A DNA stretch of 64,000 bases from NCBI GenBank assembly GCA_016906335.1, contig JADEYG010000004.1, positions 1,029,001 through 1,093,000 on the forward strand, written 5' to 3'. The DNA comes from Novakomyces olei. Its lineage: Eukaryota > Ascomycota > Novakomycetes > Novakomycetales > Novakomycetaceae. Below the pieces are notes generated by a model, which saw only the letters and a program-made list of their open reading frames with translations, made no database searches and was not told where the DNA came from. A program made the position numbers and the translations under genes. This document shows, piece after piece, positions 24,629-35,054 of this stretch (its first letter is position 1; every line of letters starts with the position of its first letter).

Positions 24629-24929
24629 TTTGCAGCAGACACGTTCACTGTAATTTAATATAATATATGGATTTAATATATATAATGTTGTACTTGCTCC
24701 ATAATTGCTATCGAAATCATATGGATAATTGGGGTTAGGGTTAATTCTCTACATTTTAAGGTTAACTTGATTGTGAGAAGTATAACAAACATATAATTTA
24801 GGCTATCCTTTAACAGCATATCCTTTAACAGCATATCCTTTATTTTTAGTGTAGTCTTTATGCAAATGATTCGTTTCGTATAATCTTTCTATATTATACG
24901 CGCACTAAGATTCTGCAGCAGCGTTCACG
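24629..24929. promoter_or_regulatory. Divergent OGG1/SDC1 promoter region
   Basis: 301 bp shared by two divergent genes. GGGGTTAGGGTTAA at 24731-24744 is a TTAGGG-type (Tbf1-like) site. Positions about 24813-24843 hold two to three copies of a 15-bp unit (ATCCTTTAACAGCAT). Confidence 0.5.
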
Positions 24930-25208
24930 ATGAACATTTCAGAGCTTAACAGCCCGACTCCGGCGGACGGCAATTCGGCTGCTGTACCTTCAAGCATAAA
25001 CGAAACACAGCCATTAAATACGGCGGCTGATCTGAACAGTTTACCCACGCGAACTTACCTCAACGATCGCGTAACACCGGCCCTGCTCGACGGGATGCGG
25101 CTGCTGGCGAAACAGCGACCTTCAGATCCTCTCACTGTCCTCGGCAATTTTCTAATCCAGGCTGGCCGGGATCAAGCGCACACTGATTCTAACTCACAAA
25201 ACGAATAA
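24930..25208 (+). CDS. SDC1: COMPASS subunit Sdc1 (Dpy-30 domain)
   Basis: A 92-residue single-exon protein. Residues about 38-80, starting LPTRTYLNDRVTPALLDGM and running through LLAKQRPSDPLTVLGNFLI, are a full Dpy-30 motif: a helix pair that dimerises and docks on Bre2/Ash2. Sdc1 belongs to the Set1/COMPASS H3K4 methyltransferase. The N-terminus is a short Ser/Asn/Pro-rich arm. Divergent from OGG1. Confidence 0.92.
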   Translation: MNISELNSPTPADGNSAAVPSSINETQPLNTAADLNSLPTRTYLNDRVTPALLDGMRLLAKQRPSDPLTVLGNFLIQAGRDQAHTDSNSQNE

Positions 25209-25561
25209 TGCGCGGTTGGGTAATTTTGTAACGCCAAGTCTGGAACTATTTGCGATTCCAAAGTGCACGACAGAGCTCTATATCTTTTTGGGTCTATGTG
25301 GAGGCGAGGTGTGGAGCAATACTGACGATTACAGCTGTTTATCAACACTGTACCCTGACTGAGCTTATATGAATATGATTGAGAAAGAATGAAAACAATA
25401 ATAATAGAAATAAGAATAAAACAAATATATAAAATAATCAATAAATATCAAAACAGCTAGAATCATGGAAGAAATGCCTCAAGCATGATTGATCAATGCT
25501 GAATTATTTACTGTGAGAATGATTGCCTGTGGAATTACTATATAAACATGACAAATTAATA
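25209..25561. other. Convergent 3' spacer, SDC1 and INP2-like
   Basis: 353 bp, AT-rich, without a gene I can support. Confidence 0.55.
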
Positions 25562-27936
25562 TCAAACGTGCACATTTAAAAACGACTCGGGAGTCTCTGG
25601 CTGCCTCCGCCGATGACCGAGCACGTCTTTCAATTCTGACACCACAGATCCTCGTGACCTCAAGTCAGCAGCTCTTTCGGCAGCCCGTTGCTGAGCTTGC
25701 TCTCGCTCCTTTCTCATAACCGCAATGCGCTCTTGTCTTAGAGTATTAAAGGACGAGGCAGAGGAAAGCAAAGATCGAGAGTTTGCCGTCTGATCAGCAA
25801 TGGACTCTTCCAATCCTTGAACCTGGCCAAAGGTCTCCCAAACATGTTCTTTTTGTTTTAATCTGTCAGGAACACGCATGGGCGTTAAAGGGTTCCCCCA
25901 GTCACCGACCCCACCAGAATGAATTGGCGAAAAATCAATCTCATCTCCATCATCGGTACTCGTGCTTTTACTCAAGGTTGGTAGCGTCGATGGGCCATAA
26001 CTTGAAGACTGCAGCAAGCTGGAAGAAGGAAGAAGGGGGGAAGTGAAGGACGAGGAGAGCGGCGTACTGGGATCTTGAGCGAACAGGCTTCGTCCTTGTT
26101 CCCAGTCTTCAAGTAGCAGATTTATATCTGCACCCAGAGCGTCATACTGTCCAGCCAAGCTGGCTAAATCGTCGCCAGATACTTGCCGTTAGAAAATATT
26201 ATAATAAATAAAAAGAAATAAACAAAACATAAATTAAAATTTTAAAGAGGAACAATAAATGAAATATTAAATCATATTAATAATGAATGACGAAATCTTT
26301 ATTTCTTTAAAGACTTACGTTTCAAAGCTTGTGCCCTCAGCATGACAAGCTTAGCCTGTGTCCGTCTTAACGTATTCGCCATAGTAGAAAGGCCAAAAGC
26401 GTGGGAACGAAATGGCGATCGTATCGGCCCGACAACACGAGGAGGTAAAGCGTCTGCAAGGCTAATATGCCGCTCAACACACCGTTCAACCTCTGCAGCA
26501 AGTTGGCTCATTAGCTCGTGAGTCGATTGTAGATTTAAATTGACCACTCGTAAATTGTGTAAATCTCCACGACGAATTTGCATGGCCAAAAGAGCACAGA
26601 ATGCGTGCCTTCTTTGTAAGTGCATACGATGAAAAGCCAGTTTAAGGCCAGCAAGGCTCCTTGTGTCATGCAGTTCTTCATCTTCATCCAAAGATTCAAG
26701 GACTTCTTCATCGCTATCCAGAACATAAACGTCCTGGATCTTTGCTAAATCCTGAGGCAGGGCAAACTCACGAAAAACGCTAGCACAACGAGCAAAAGTA
26801 GTGTGTGCAAGAGCAATCGAAGAGGCCAAACATTTTTTAATATACTCGGTCTCCCTTGTTTCCGTACGACTTGAACGTGTTGATGATGGAAGAAGAGTAT
26901 GACTTGAACTCCCGTAGCCGCGTGCAAGCAATTCTACTTCCTGAATGATTCCCATACATCGATTACAAGCAATATCAAAGTTCTGAGACTCGTCAATTGC
27001 TGATTGGACACAACGTAGTGCTCTTAATCTCGCTCGGCGCATTAACTTTCGTCTTGCAACTGCGTACAAGTAGAGGGAGACAATGAGAAATAAAATTAAA
27101 CTCAGTGTCACCTTAAGCCTTTCATTTTGACCGGCCCGCAAGAGATTGTTCCTCAATACCCATGAAATAACGACGGCGATTATAAGCACACAGCCACCGG
27201 GGCCAGCCCAGTAGCGTGCTGTCTTGGAAGACATGCACATTTGTGCTAGTGAAGCCTCTTCCGCAGCTGTTAAGTCATCTTCTGAAGGTTCAGCTGCAGC
27301 TACGTTATCAATGCTGTGCGATTTGTGCTCCGTATACTGTGAGAATTGAACATTCTCGCTAAGCATGTGAGAAGTGCAAATGACGTAGCGGAAACGGTCG
27401 ACAAACCGGTCGTTTTCCTCCCGACCCAGTCTGTGACTAGCAGCGTTCTGAAAAGTTAGTACGAGGAAGATAAAGAGATATTTTGATCAAGCTGAGCAAG
27501 AGTTTATATTGGATCATGTTAGGAGATCAAAAGATAGCAAAACACAATAGAGACCAGCAAATGAGATATGAAATTGACGAGGTTAATTGAGACAAGCCAA
27601 ATTGGATTTAACAACATGAAATGAGAGACGCGAAAACGGTACCGTAAAAAGCGAATAAAATCGAGTACGCCTTTGCGAGTGTGCATCGGCCATATGGATT
27701 TTTCGCTTTTGAGAGCCACTAAAGACGCGTCGTTTAATGCGTGAGCCACCATCTTGAGATGCGCTGCTCTCGCTTGTGCTCGAAGCAGTCTCTGTGTCCG
27801 AAATTTCAGAGGCAGCACGATCTGAATATTAGCGTTTGGAAATCCTTATCTGATAATTTTTTAAGGTTTTAATTATATCATTACCAGATGCAAGAAACTT
27901 GTGTAAAGGCGATTTTTGCAATACAACTGGCTCCAT
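25562..27936 (-). CDS. INP2: Inp2/vezatin-like membrane protein
   Basis: Exons 27936-27885, 27821-27643, 27447-26319 and 26181-25562 give 659 residues. Exon 3 opens with NAASHRLGREENDRFVDRFRYVICTSHML, like the start of the fungal vezatin/Inp2 myosin-binding region. Two membrane segments follow at about 162-175 and 190-207, then a long helical region with AFHRMHLQRRHAFCALLAM. The C-terminal exon carries DDLASLAGQYDALGADINLLLEDWEQG and a coiled-coil-like tail. In yeast, Inp2 is the peroxisomal receptor for myosin Myo2 during inheritance; vezatins are junction proteins in animals. Family call rests on layout and the myosin-binding region; the peroxisomal role is inferred. Introns are 63, 195 and 137 nt with GCTAAT, TACTAAC and TTCTAAC near the acceptors. 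Confidence 0.65.
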
Positions 27937-28571
27937 AATTGACCGACTCAGTTCAAGTCATAATGAGTTGCATACACTCGGCCAAATGCAGAGCAATAAA
28001 CAGTCTTAAAGCCTGAAAACAGAAAAGCACTTTCGACGTTTTGTTTTTGTTTACGCATATACAGCAGAGGATTTACGTATTTAAGATGGAAGTAACGTTA
28101 TGGGTCAATAGGACGCCACGTGAAGCAAGCGAGCAAGTAATATTGCAGAGTTCAAAAAGCAAGTAATATGCGAGGTATAGACGAATACGGTATTATATAA
28201 GTAATATGGATATACAAGTGGCAAGGCACTTTGTATATAATTTCTAGGCTTAGGGTTAACTTTTCAGAAATCATAATAATTATAATCATTTACATATACA
28301 AGTTGCGCGTTTTGTTGGCACAGAATGATTGGCGAGTGCGACAATCGTGAGAGATCCCATGTTTGCTCAAGCCAGCAGATTTGAGCATTCATTCAAACAG
28401 CTTTTTATGTAGCGCAGATTTGAAATGCAAAACTATACTTGCAAGAAAATCGAAAGAATGCCAACAACCAATCAAGCAAAAACCGCAAATATAAATTAAA
28501 AACCAAAATAACATTTTGATTGTTCGTGTTCGCATGAAAGAGCTGTTATATCGTTTACCGCTTTTTTGAGT
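27937..28571. promoter_or_regulatory. Divergent INP2-like/PAC2 promoter region
   Basis: 635 bp between divergent genes. It contains a CACGTG E-box at 28117-28122 and CTTAGGGTTAAC, a TTAGGG-type site, at 28249-28260. No coding potential seen. Confidence 0.45.
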
Positions 28572-30985
28572 ATGTATTTGGGTCAGCGGTGCTCCTTTGA
28601 CGGGAAAAGGTATACAGTGCGCTACATTGGCGCCTTAAACGGACGAGAGGGCGTTTGGGTTGGGATCGAGTACGATGATGTTGTAGCTGGTCGCCATGAT
28701 GGTCTTTATAATGGTCATCGCTATTTCAGCTGTCGGTAAGCAATTGCTTAATCTCAAAACTATCCTTTATTTTAAAAATTTCTTTAACCATCCATCTATT
28801 TCATTTTCATTAGTGAATTGGAACTTTTTCAAAATTAATCTGATCAATACGTGCTTACTAGCAGCGCAGGAACAGGCGCCTTCATCCGACCTTCACGGCC
28901 TCTTGACCCTGTTCGTACAGTATGTGACGCTTTATGTGAAAAATACGGCAGCCATGAAATTGTTTATACTGGAATCTCCCTTTCACGAGTTAAAACACTT
29001 GAAATGGTGGGGTTCGATAAAGTGGAGCGCAGGCAAAGGTGAGCATTGATATATTATATATATTAATATTTTTTGGTTGTTTATTTTCTATCGCTGCTAT
29101 ATTTAGTTGTTATTTATGCTGATCCTAAGCCAATTTGATCGTCTCGATCTTATAGATCTTCGCGGAATGTGTATAAAAGGCGGTGAGCCTTTACGTGAAA
29201 CTTGTCCATGTATGAGATTTCGTGTGGCTGATTGCTAATTGCCAGCGGTACAGACGCTTGATCTCTCAAACAATTTGTTTGAAAAGTTCTCTGATATTTG
29301 TCTGCTTCTCGAGGAACTTAAACAGCTGAAAACCCTTGAATTGGAGTAAGTGAGAATTGTATTTTATTCGATTACCATTTTCATTTCAAATTATTATGCT
29401 CATATTAATTCAAACTTAAATACTTACATCTAAGTGGCAACCGATTCGTCATTGACCAAGGAAAATCGGTCGCATCGGTCGAAGATCTTGGTTTAAATAA
29501 TACACTTCTTTCATGGAATCAGGTATTTTTATTTATTTATTTATTTATTTATTTATTTTTTGGTTTATTTCAAATTGATTATTAACTCTTAGACGGAGTA
29601 TTTGGTCTCTGCGTTCCCAAAAATTCAGGAATTGCGGTTCGCAAACAACGGATGCGCAGAGATTATATCGCCGACGACTGTCCGGCTTTTGACGCTGAAT
29701 CTAAGCAATAATGGTATAAAGAGATTATGCGATATAAAAGGCCTTTGGCGTAATGAATGGTATGTGCTTTGGATGATCACAAGGAAGAAGATAATAGAAA
29801 AACGATAAAATCTAAATAGGGGGACAAAACCAAAATAAAATAATACAGGAAGAATAGAATCAAAATTATAACGATTAGCGTTATAGTCATAAACAGATAA
29901 TAATAATAATAATAATAATATAACAGCCATAATTTAAAAGGTATACTAACATGCAACATGCACTAAGCCTAAGGCGACTGAGTCTCGCCGAAAATGAACT
30001 TGAAAATCTCGATTTTGAGCCAGGTTCGTTTACACGCTTGGAGTCTCTGGATATAAGCCGCAATCTAGTCGCTACATGGGATGAAATTGATAAATTACAA
30101 GGCTTAAAGACTTTAAAAACACTTCGTGTCAGTTTTAATCCTGTGTTTGAAGACCTTTCGCTAGAAGATGCGCGCATTGGTATTGTCTCTAGATTATCGC
30201 ACATAACGACGCTGGACGGTGCTGATGTATGACTTTTGACAAAATTGTTGATTCTAACTAATATCGAGATATCTCCTAATGAACGTCGAAATGCAGAGCT
30301 ATTTTTTACGAGCAGTTTAAGCGCAAAAATTGCATCTCGGCCAAATTTGGGCTTGGACGGTTTGGGCAAGAGCGACCGTCGCAATTATGAACGACTTTGT
30401 GAATGTAAGTGGTTCGATCTGGGATTGTGGAAGATCACGAAGGGGAAAATAAATAAATTAATACCGGACTAAAATCGCTAGCAAAATGCAAAACCTATAA
30501 ACCATGAAAACAATCTATGCATCGTAGAACAAAGCCAATGGCAAAACACAAATTGAACAAAAGCATATGAAATTAGATAAATATCGTCTTCAATTCTAAC
30601 GTTTAGTATACAACCTCCAGCCTATTGAAGTGCATTCTCGGCCTGCTAAATCGATTTTCGCATCTACATTCCGCAATTCTGCAATTGGTAGGTCAGACTT
30701 TATTAAATATTGCTTACACTAGAAATTCGACTCGTTCACGCTAATTCTGAGCATATTTTAAAACTCCATCCGGAGCATACTACTATGTCAAAATTAGCTC
30801 TTTTGGCTGCTCGAAAATTCGGGATATCAGATCCCAGGTCGGTTTCTTTATTGCCTGTAGGTGGAATTGCATCTGAGCCAACTCCAGCATTGGGCGATAT
30901 GTTTTTGCCTATTGATAGATTCTTGCCGACGGATTATGAGGGAATGATTGTTATAAAGGTTGATAGACACGATAATGAAATATAG
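28572..30985 (+). CDS. PAC2: Tubulin-folding cofactor E (TBCE/Pac2), ten exons
   Basis: Exons 28572-28735, 28862-29038, 29130-29209, 29246-29345, 29435-29522, 29593-29759, 29968-30226, 30269-30404, 30607-30687 and 30723-30985 give 504 residues (yeast 518). Cofactor E binds alpha-tubulin and acts with the other cofactors in making and breaking the tubulin dimer. An N-terminal CAP-Gly domain (GREGVWVGIEYDD, HDGLYNGHRYFSC) is followed by leucine-rich repeats (VQTLDLSNNLFEKF, LRRLSLAENELENLDF, LESLDISRNLVATW) and a C-terminal ubiquitin-like domain (EIRLVHANSEHILKL...). Splicing reproduces the family strings RRQSQFDRLDLIDLRG and DGADISPNERRNAEL. Introns 3, 7 and 9 are 36, 42 and 35 nt. Intron density is the highest in the window. 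Confidence 0.93.
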
Positions 30986-31782
30986 TTGATAAATTGGATT
31001 GAATCGAAATTTAATATTTAATTTAATTTAATTTAATTTAATTGAACTTACAATACAAAAATTACCCATAATTTAAGAACATATTCTCTCCAATATTTAA
31101 TACCTAACTTTTGTTCTCAAAGCTACATATACCAGTCAATAAAAGTTCCAACGGCAGCAACACCAGCTACGTGAGCGTTCACAATTGCACAACAACAGTC
31201 TAACCAACGACCCGTAAAGGTTGTTCCAAACCTGGAAGTAAACAAGACAAGATAAATCCAAGATAATCCAGGGTAAATTCATAAATGACGACCATCATAA
31301 CTTCAGTGCCGAAACACATGCGTAAACAGCCATGCGTGTGTAAATGCAGATACAAAGCGCTGTATATGCAAAGAATATTCATAAATGAATAAATTCTCGT
31401 TCATCAATTTCAAAGAATATAAATAATAGAAAGCGCCAGATGTATAGTATAAGAAAAGGCCGTAAGATCGGAATGAGAAGGCAACGGGCTTTAAAGCATC
31501 TGATAATGCATTATTTGTAGAATTAAAGACTGATATGGGTTAAGCAAGAAAGTATGATAATAGATGAAAAAATGGAACAAGCCAAACCAAAACGTCAACC
31601 TACATTTATTCATTACTCAAGCATGAAAAATATTACAAGTGACGACCCTTGACTGACTCGATAATTTTCTCATTTTCTTCTTAGAATTCTTGTTATTCTT
31701 TCTTTTTTTTTATTTGCTGCCTTCGAATGCATTGATATCATTTAGTTACTTCCTCTCGTCAGAATGCCCACAAACTCGTACT
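30986..31782. other. Intergenic region, PAC2 to IFH1-like (convergent)
   Basis: About 800 bp. TTTAA pentamer repeats at about 31008-31041 follow the PAC2 stop. A coding-like stretch on the minus strand at 31123-31230 is listed separately. The rest shows nothing clear. Confidence 0.55.
31123..31230 (-). other. Coding-like orphan exon, unknown
   Basis: A 35-codon minus-strand frame, preceded by a good acceptor (TTTACTTCCAG) and ending in a stop, reads FGTTFTGRWLDCCCAIVNAH and then a hydrophobic end VAGVAAVGTFIDWYM. It looks like the last exon of a small membrane protein. I could not find its upstream exons, and I do not recognise the family; it may be chance. Confidence 0.25.
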
Positions 31783-34026
31783 CTAGTCCAGTGTAGCAAA
31801 TAAAGAAGGCATTTCTGTGCCCATTCCAAGTCCCACGATAGAATCATCGTCAGCTGCGTTCCAGTAATAATCATTAGATCCGTAATTAGCTTCATCACCT
31901 GAATCAGAAATCCTGCCATCGGCTCCAGTTCCTCCCGCTCCTCCTCCCTCACCACTATCAATTTCGGCAAACATGCTTTGCAGTTCGAGCTCAATTTCCC
32001 GACGGTATCGTTTTTTTCTTTGCCTTTTAGCCTTGTGTGACCGATCAGGAAACGGAGATGAAGAAATAAGACGGTGAGGCTGTAAGTGGGGGTCACGGCG
32101 ACCCCCACTCCCACTTCCAAAAGGTGATAATGTATTGGTCCGGTTCAAAGCTTTCACCAAATCCTTTTGCCGACGTCGCTGCTTGTTTTTCCGTGTCAAC
32201 AGGAACCGCTCACCTCGAACAAATTCCTCACGTGGCCTCCGCGATCTCGAATACTGGTTTCGACGAAAATGGCCTACCGGAATTCTTTCCCATCTGGAAG
32301 AATAGTCGTCGGTGGGGGCCATTTCTTGCCCTAATTCTTCATGGACACCCTGCCTTTGCTTTGGTGGGGTGGTGGGGGGCTGCAGTAGCTTTTCCGTATC
32401 AAGTATCTCATCAAGCGAGGGAGTGTCGTTGTTCACTATAGACGAAGAGGAAAAAGCACGAGGCTTCGCTTTCCTTTTCGCCGGAGTCGCACTCTGTGTA
32501 GACTGCCCGTTTATTATACCGGGCGCCCTTACAGTGTTATCACAATCCCACGTGCCTAAAAGCGGGGGTCTTACATCAGAGGTTACCACGGTCGGGGTCG
32601 AAACGGGAGCAGGAGTAGAGGCCGCTGGACTTCCAGTAGCTTCTTCCTCTGAAAGCGCCTTTCTGTTTCTTGTCGGAGTCGCTGAAGCATCAACAGTAAG
32701 AGATTTCTGTAATCTGTGCGTTAATCCAGTAGCTGCAGCTCTAGCATAATTATTTGTGTTATTATTAATATTAATATTATTTTGATTTTTATAATAATAA
32801 TTATCAGCTGTTGCTGGTGTTGCTGGAGTGCTTGAAACTGTATTCGCATTGTTAATTCTCGGAGAGCCATTAGGCATAGCATTCGCACTACTACTGACGG
32901 GAAATATTTCTTCGTCTGTTGTCTCTCCGTCATCATAAAACGTAGAATTGCCTTCTGCATCTTCAGAGTCATCAAAAAAGCAGTCCCACCCAATCATGTC
33001 TTCTGATTCATCATCCTCGTCATCAACTTCTTCATATTCCTCTTCTTCATCCTTCTCGCTATCCGTAAAGCCATCGACTACTATATCAATCCCGCACTGC
33101 TCCGCCGCTGCTCTATCTACCAGACTCGAAAGTCTCCGATCCGCTCGATCACGTGTCTGTGGGATATCTTTATCCCGAGGGAAGGTTAACTGATCCGATT
33201 CGTTATTAATGACTTGCGAACTCCGCCTATGCCCGACCAGATCGGACCGAGATCGGCGTCTAGTATTGATATTGGATGGCCGTCTTAGCCAGGTCCGATT
33301 AGGGTTTTCAGAGACAGGGCCAGATCCATGTTGTGGAGTAGACTCTACCGTCCCCGAAATGTCGCCATAATCATCATCGTCCTCTTCCTCATCAGAATCA
33401 AAAGGGTTTCCAAACAAGTTGTACAAGTAATCTTCGCGTGAAAGAACAATATCAAATTCGGGCTCTGTGCCTAAATTGCCTCGAGGAAGGCTTGAGGGCG
33501 AGATTGATCCATCTAGCAGCCCCTGTTCAATCCAGAACAAATCGTGTTCCATTCGAGACTTTGAGGGCCGTCGTTTAGTCCGCAAATTTCGGTGCTCGTG
33601 TTCCCTTATTATATGCTCCGTCTCCCGATCTTCCATCCCGTCATCGTCCATTTCTCCATCGTCCTGGTCATTTCCGTCCAGTCCATCGTACTCGTGATCC
33701 AAAGTAGCAGTTGAGCCAGTTGAAAGACTATCGTCAATCTGCTCTCTTGCATTCATATCTTCGTCTTCGTCTTCGTCTTCGTCTTCATCTTCATCCTCTC
33801 CTCCGCCAGGTACTGTTGAAGCTACGGGCGAAACGGAAGAGGATAATATCGGTGATGAAGAGATAGAAGACAGATCACTGCCTCCACTTCCACCAAAACT
33901 GCTCATGTCCAAGTCGTGAATTGGAATAGAAGAGTTGGCCAGGTGTGAATTGTGTGTGTGATTAATCTTTGCCGGGGGCCGTGATATTGATCTAGATCTT
34001 GCGTACTTGTTATCCAGCAGAGACAT
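31783..34026 (-). CDS. IFH1: Ifh1/Crf1-like ribosomal-protein gene co-regulator
   Basis: A single-exon 747-residue, mostly disordered acidic protein with four short blocks in the same order as yeast Ifh1: STFYDDGETTDEE at 361-373 (yeast VYVDDESTDEDD), RPPLLGTWDCDN at 486-497 (yeast RPPKLGTWETDN), SLDEIL near 537-542 and WERIPVGHFRR at 579-589 (yeast WYEVPKVPLSAFR). The first two lie in the forkhead-binding (FHB) part that contacts Fhl1. In yeast, Ifh1 activates and Crf1 represses ribosomal-protein genes on the Fhl1 platform under TOR control. There is a (DE)n run at 77-90, an Asn-rich stretch near 415-427 and a Lys/Arg-rich patch near 601-680. The assignment rests on recalled motifs, not a search. 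Confidence 0.75.
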   Translation of the reverse strand: MSLLDNKYARSRSISRPPAKINHTHNSHLANSSIPIHDLDMSSFGGSGGSDLSSISSSPILSSSVSPVASTVPGGGEDEDEDEDEDEDEDMNAREQIDDSLSTGSTATLDHEYDGLDGNDQDDGEMDDDGMEDRETEHIIREHEHRNLRTKRRPSKSRMEHDLFWIEQGLLDGSISPSSLPRGNLGTEPEFDIVLSREDYLYNLFGNPFDSDEEEDDDDYGDISGTVESTPQHGSGPVSENPNRTWLRRPSNINTRRRSRSDLVGHRRSSQVINNESDQLTFPRDKDIPQTRDRADRRLSSLVDRAAAEQCGIDIVVDGFTDSEKDEEEEYEEVDDEDDESEDMIGWDCFFDDSEDAEGNSTFYDDGETTDEEIFPVSSSANAMPNGSPRINNANTVSSTPATPATADNYYYKNQNNININNNTNNYARAAATGLTHRLQKSLTVDASATPTRNRKALSEEEATGSPAASTPAPVSTPTVVTSDVRPPLLGTWDCDNTVRAPGIINGQSTQSATPAKRKAKPRAFSSSSIVNNDTPSLDEILDTEKLLQPPTTPPKQRQGVHEELGQEMAPTDDYSSRWERIPVGHFRRNQYSRSRRPREEFVRGERFLLTRKNKQRRRQKDLVKALNRTNTLSPFGSGSGGRRDPHLQPHRLISSSPFPDRSHKAKRQRKKRYRREIELELQSMFAEIDSGEGGGAGGTGADGRISDSGDEANYGSNDYYWNAADDDSIVGLGMGTEMPSLFATLD

Positions 34027-35054
34027 GTTATAAAGGCAATAGCATATGCAACTGCGCGCTAGAATTCGTTCAAGGTACAGAGGCTGACAACTGATCTAAA
34101 AGTGTAGCAATTTGTGTCTTTTACCTCGATCCGCTGCTTGGTTAGTGGCAAACTATGGCAGTTTTTTTCTCTTTTTGGCTGTAAAATATCTGTCAAATAT
34201 GTAATTGTTCCTATGTATCTTTTATTTTTTATAACCCCTAGAAATATGCTTCTTTTTAAGATATTTATTCTTTGTGCTTGTAAAAATATCTACATACTTG
34301 CCCATACGGCAGGCACTATGCAATATGTTGCGTCTTTTATGTATAGTCCCATGTATGCTGTGCAATCGTGTATGCGACCTATATACCTTTGCTCCAAGCA
34401 AACATAGAAATTTGGCCAAATTGTTCATACGAATATTTATCTCTACTGGGCTCTTACTATCTCCACACATTGACTGCCGCTGTGCTGAAGTTATATAATT
34501 GACTCTCTACAACAACATTATTGCGCTGGTTTCGCTAATTCGTGCTTGTATATTTTTATTATAAGTCTGACAATTCCGTTATATATCTGACTATCTGTAT
34601 AAATAATGAATGCTATTATGCGCCATAAATTTGATCAAACCCAAAAATTTTTGTTCTACATTTCGTTACAGATCAATTAATTTTCTAACACAATAAGCTC
34701 TAAAAGAGAGCCTTTTGCCGGTCCTCTGGAAGGCAGAGTTGCTGGCCGTTTTACTACTAATATATGTAACTGTGTTTCAATAGTTTCAGTTGTTATATTC
34801 GGTCGTGAATAAATTATAAACTATTGAGAGGTGCGATAATTATTAGATCGACCAGTAGATTACTTGCTATAAATTATTAGACACTCTAACTTTTTGATTC
34901 ATTATTTGTCTATTATGAATTTATTGTGACATGAGCCAAATATGATTTAATAATTTTGTACTCGAGCGAAATAGAAGTAGTATTTGTTAATAAAAAATCT
35001 TGGCCAGCTGGGCATTCAATTCTCAGCGCCGATAGCTAAGGCTAATTTCTTGCA
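34027..35054. other. Intergenic region, IFH1-like to RNT1 (divergent)
   Basis: About 1 kb between divergent genes, AT-rich, with no motif or gene I can support. Confidence 0.55.
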
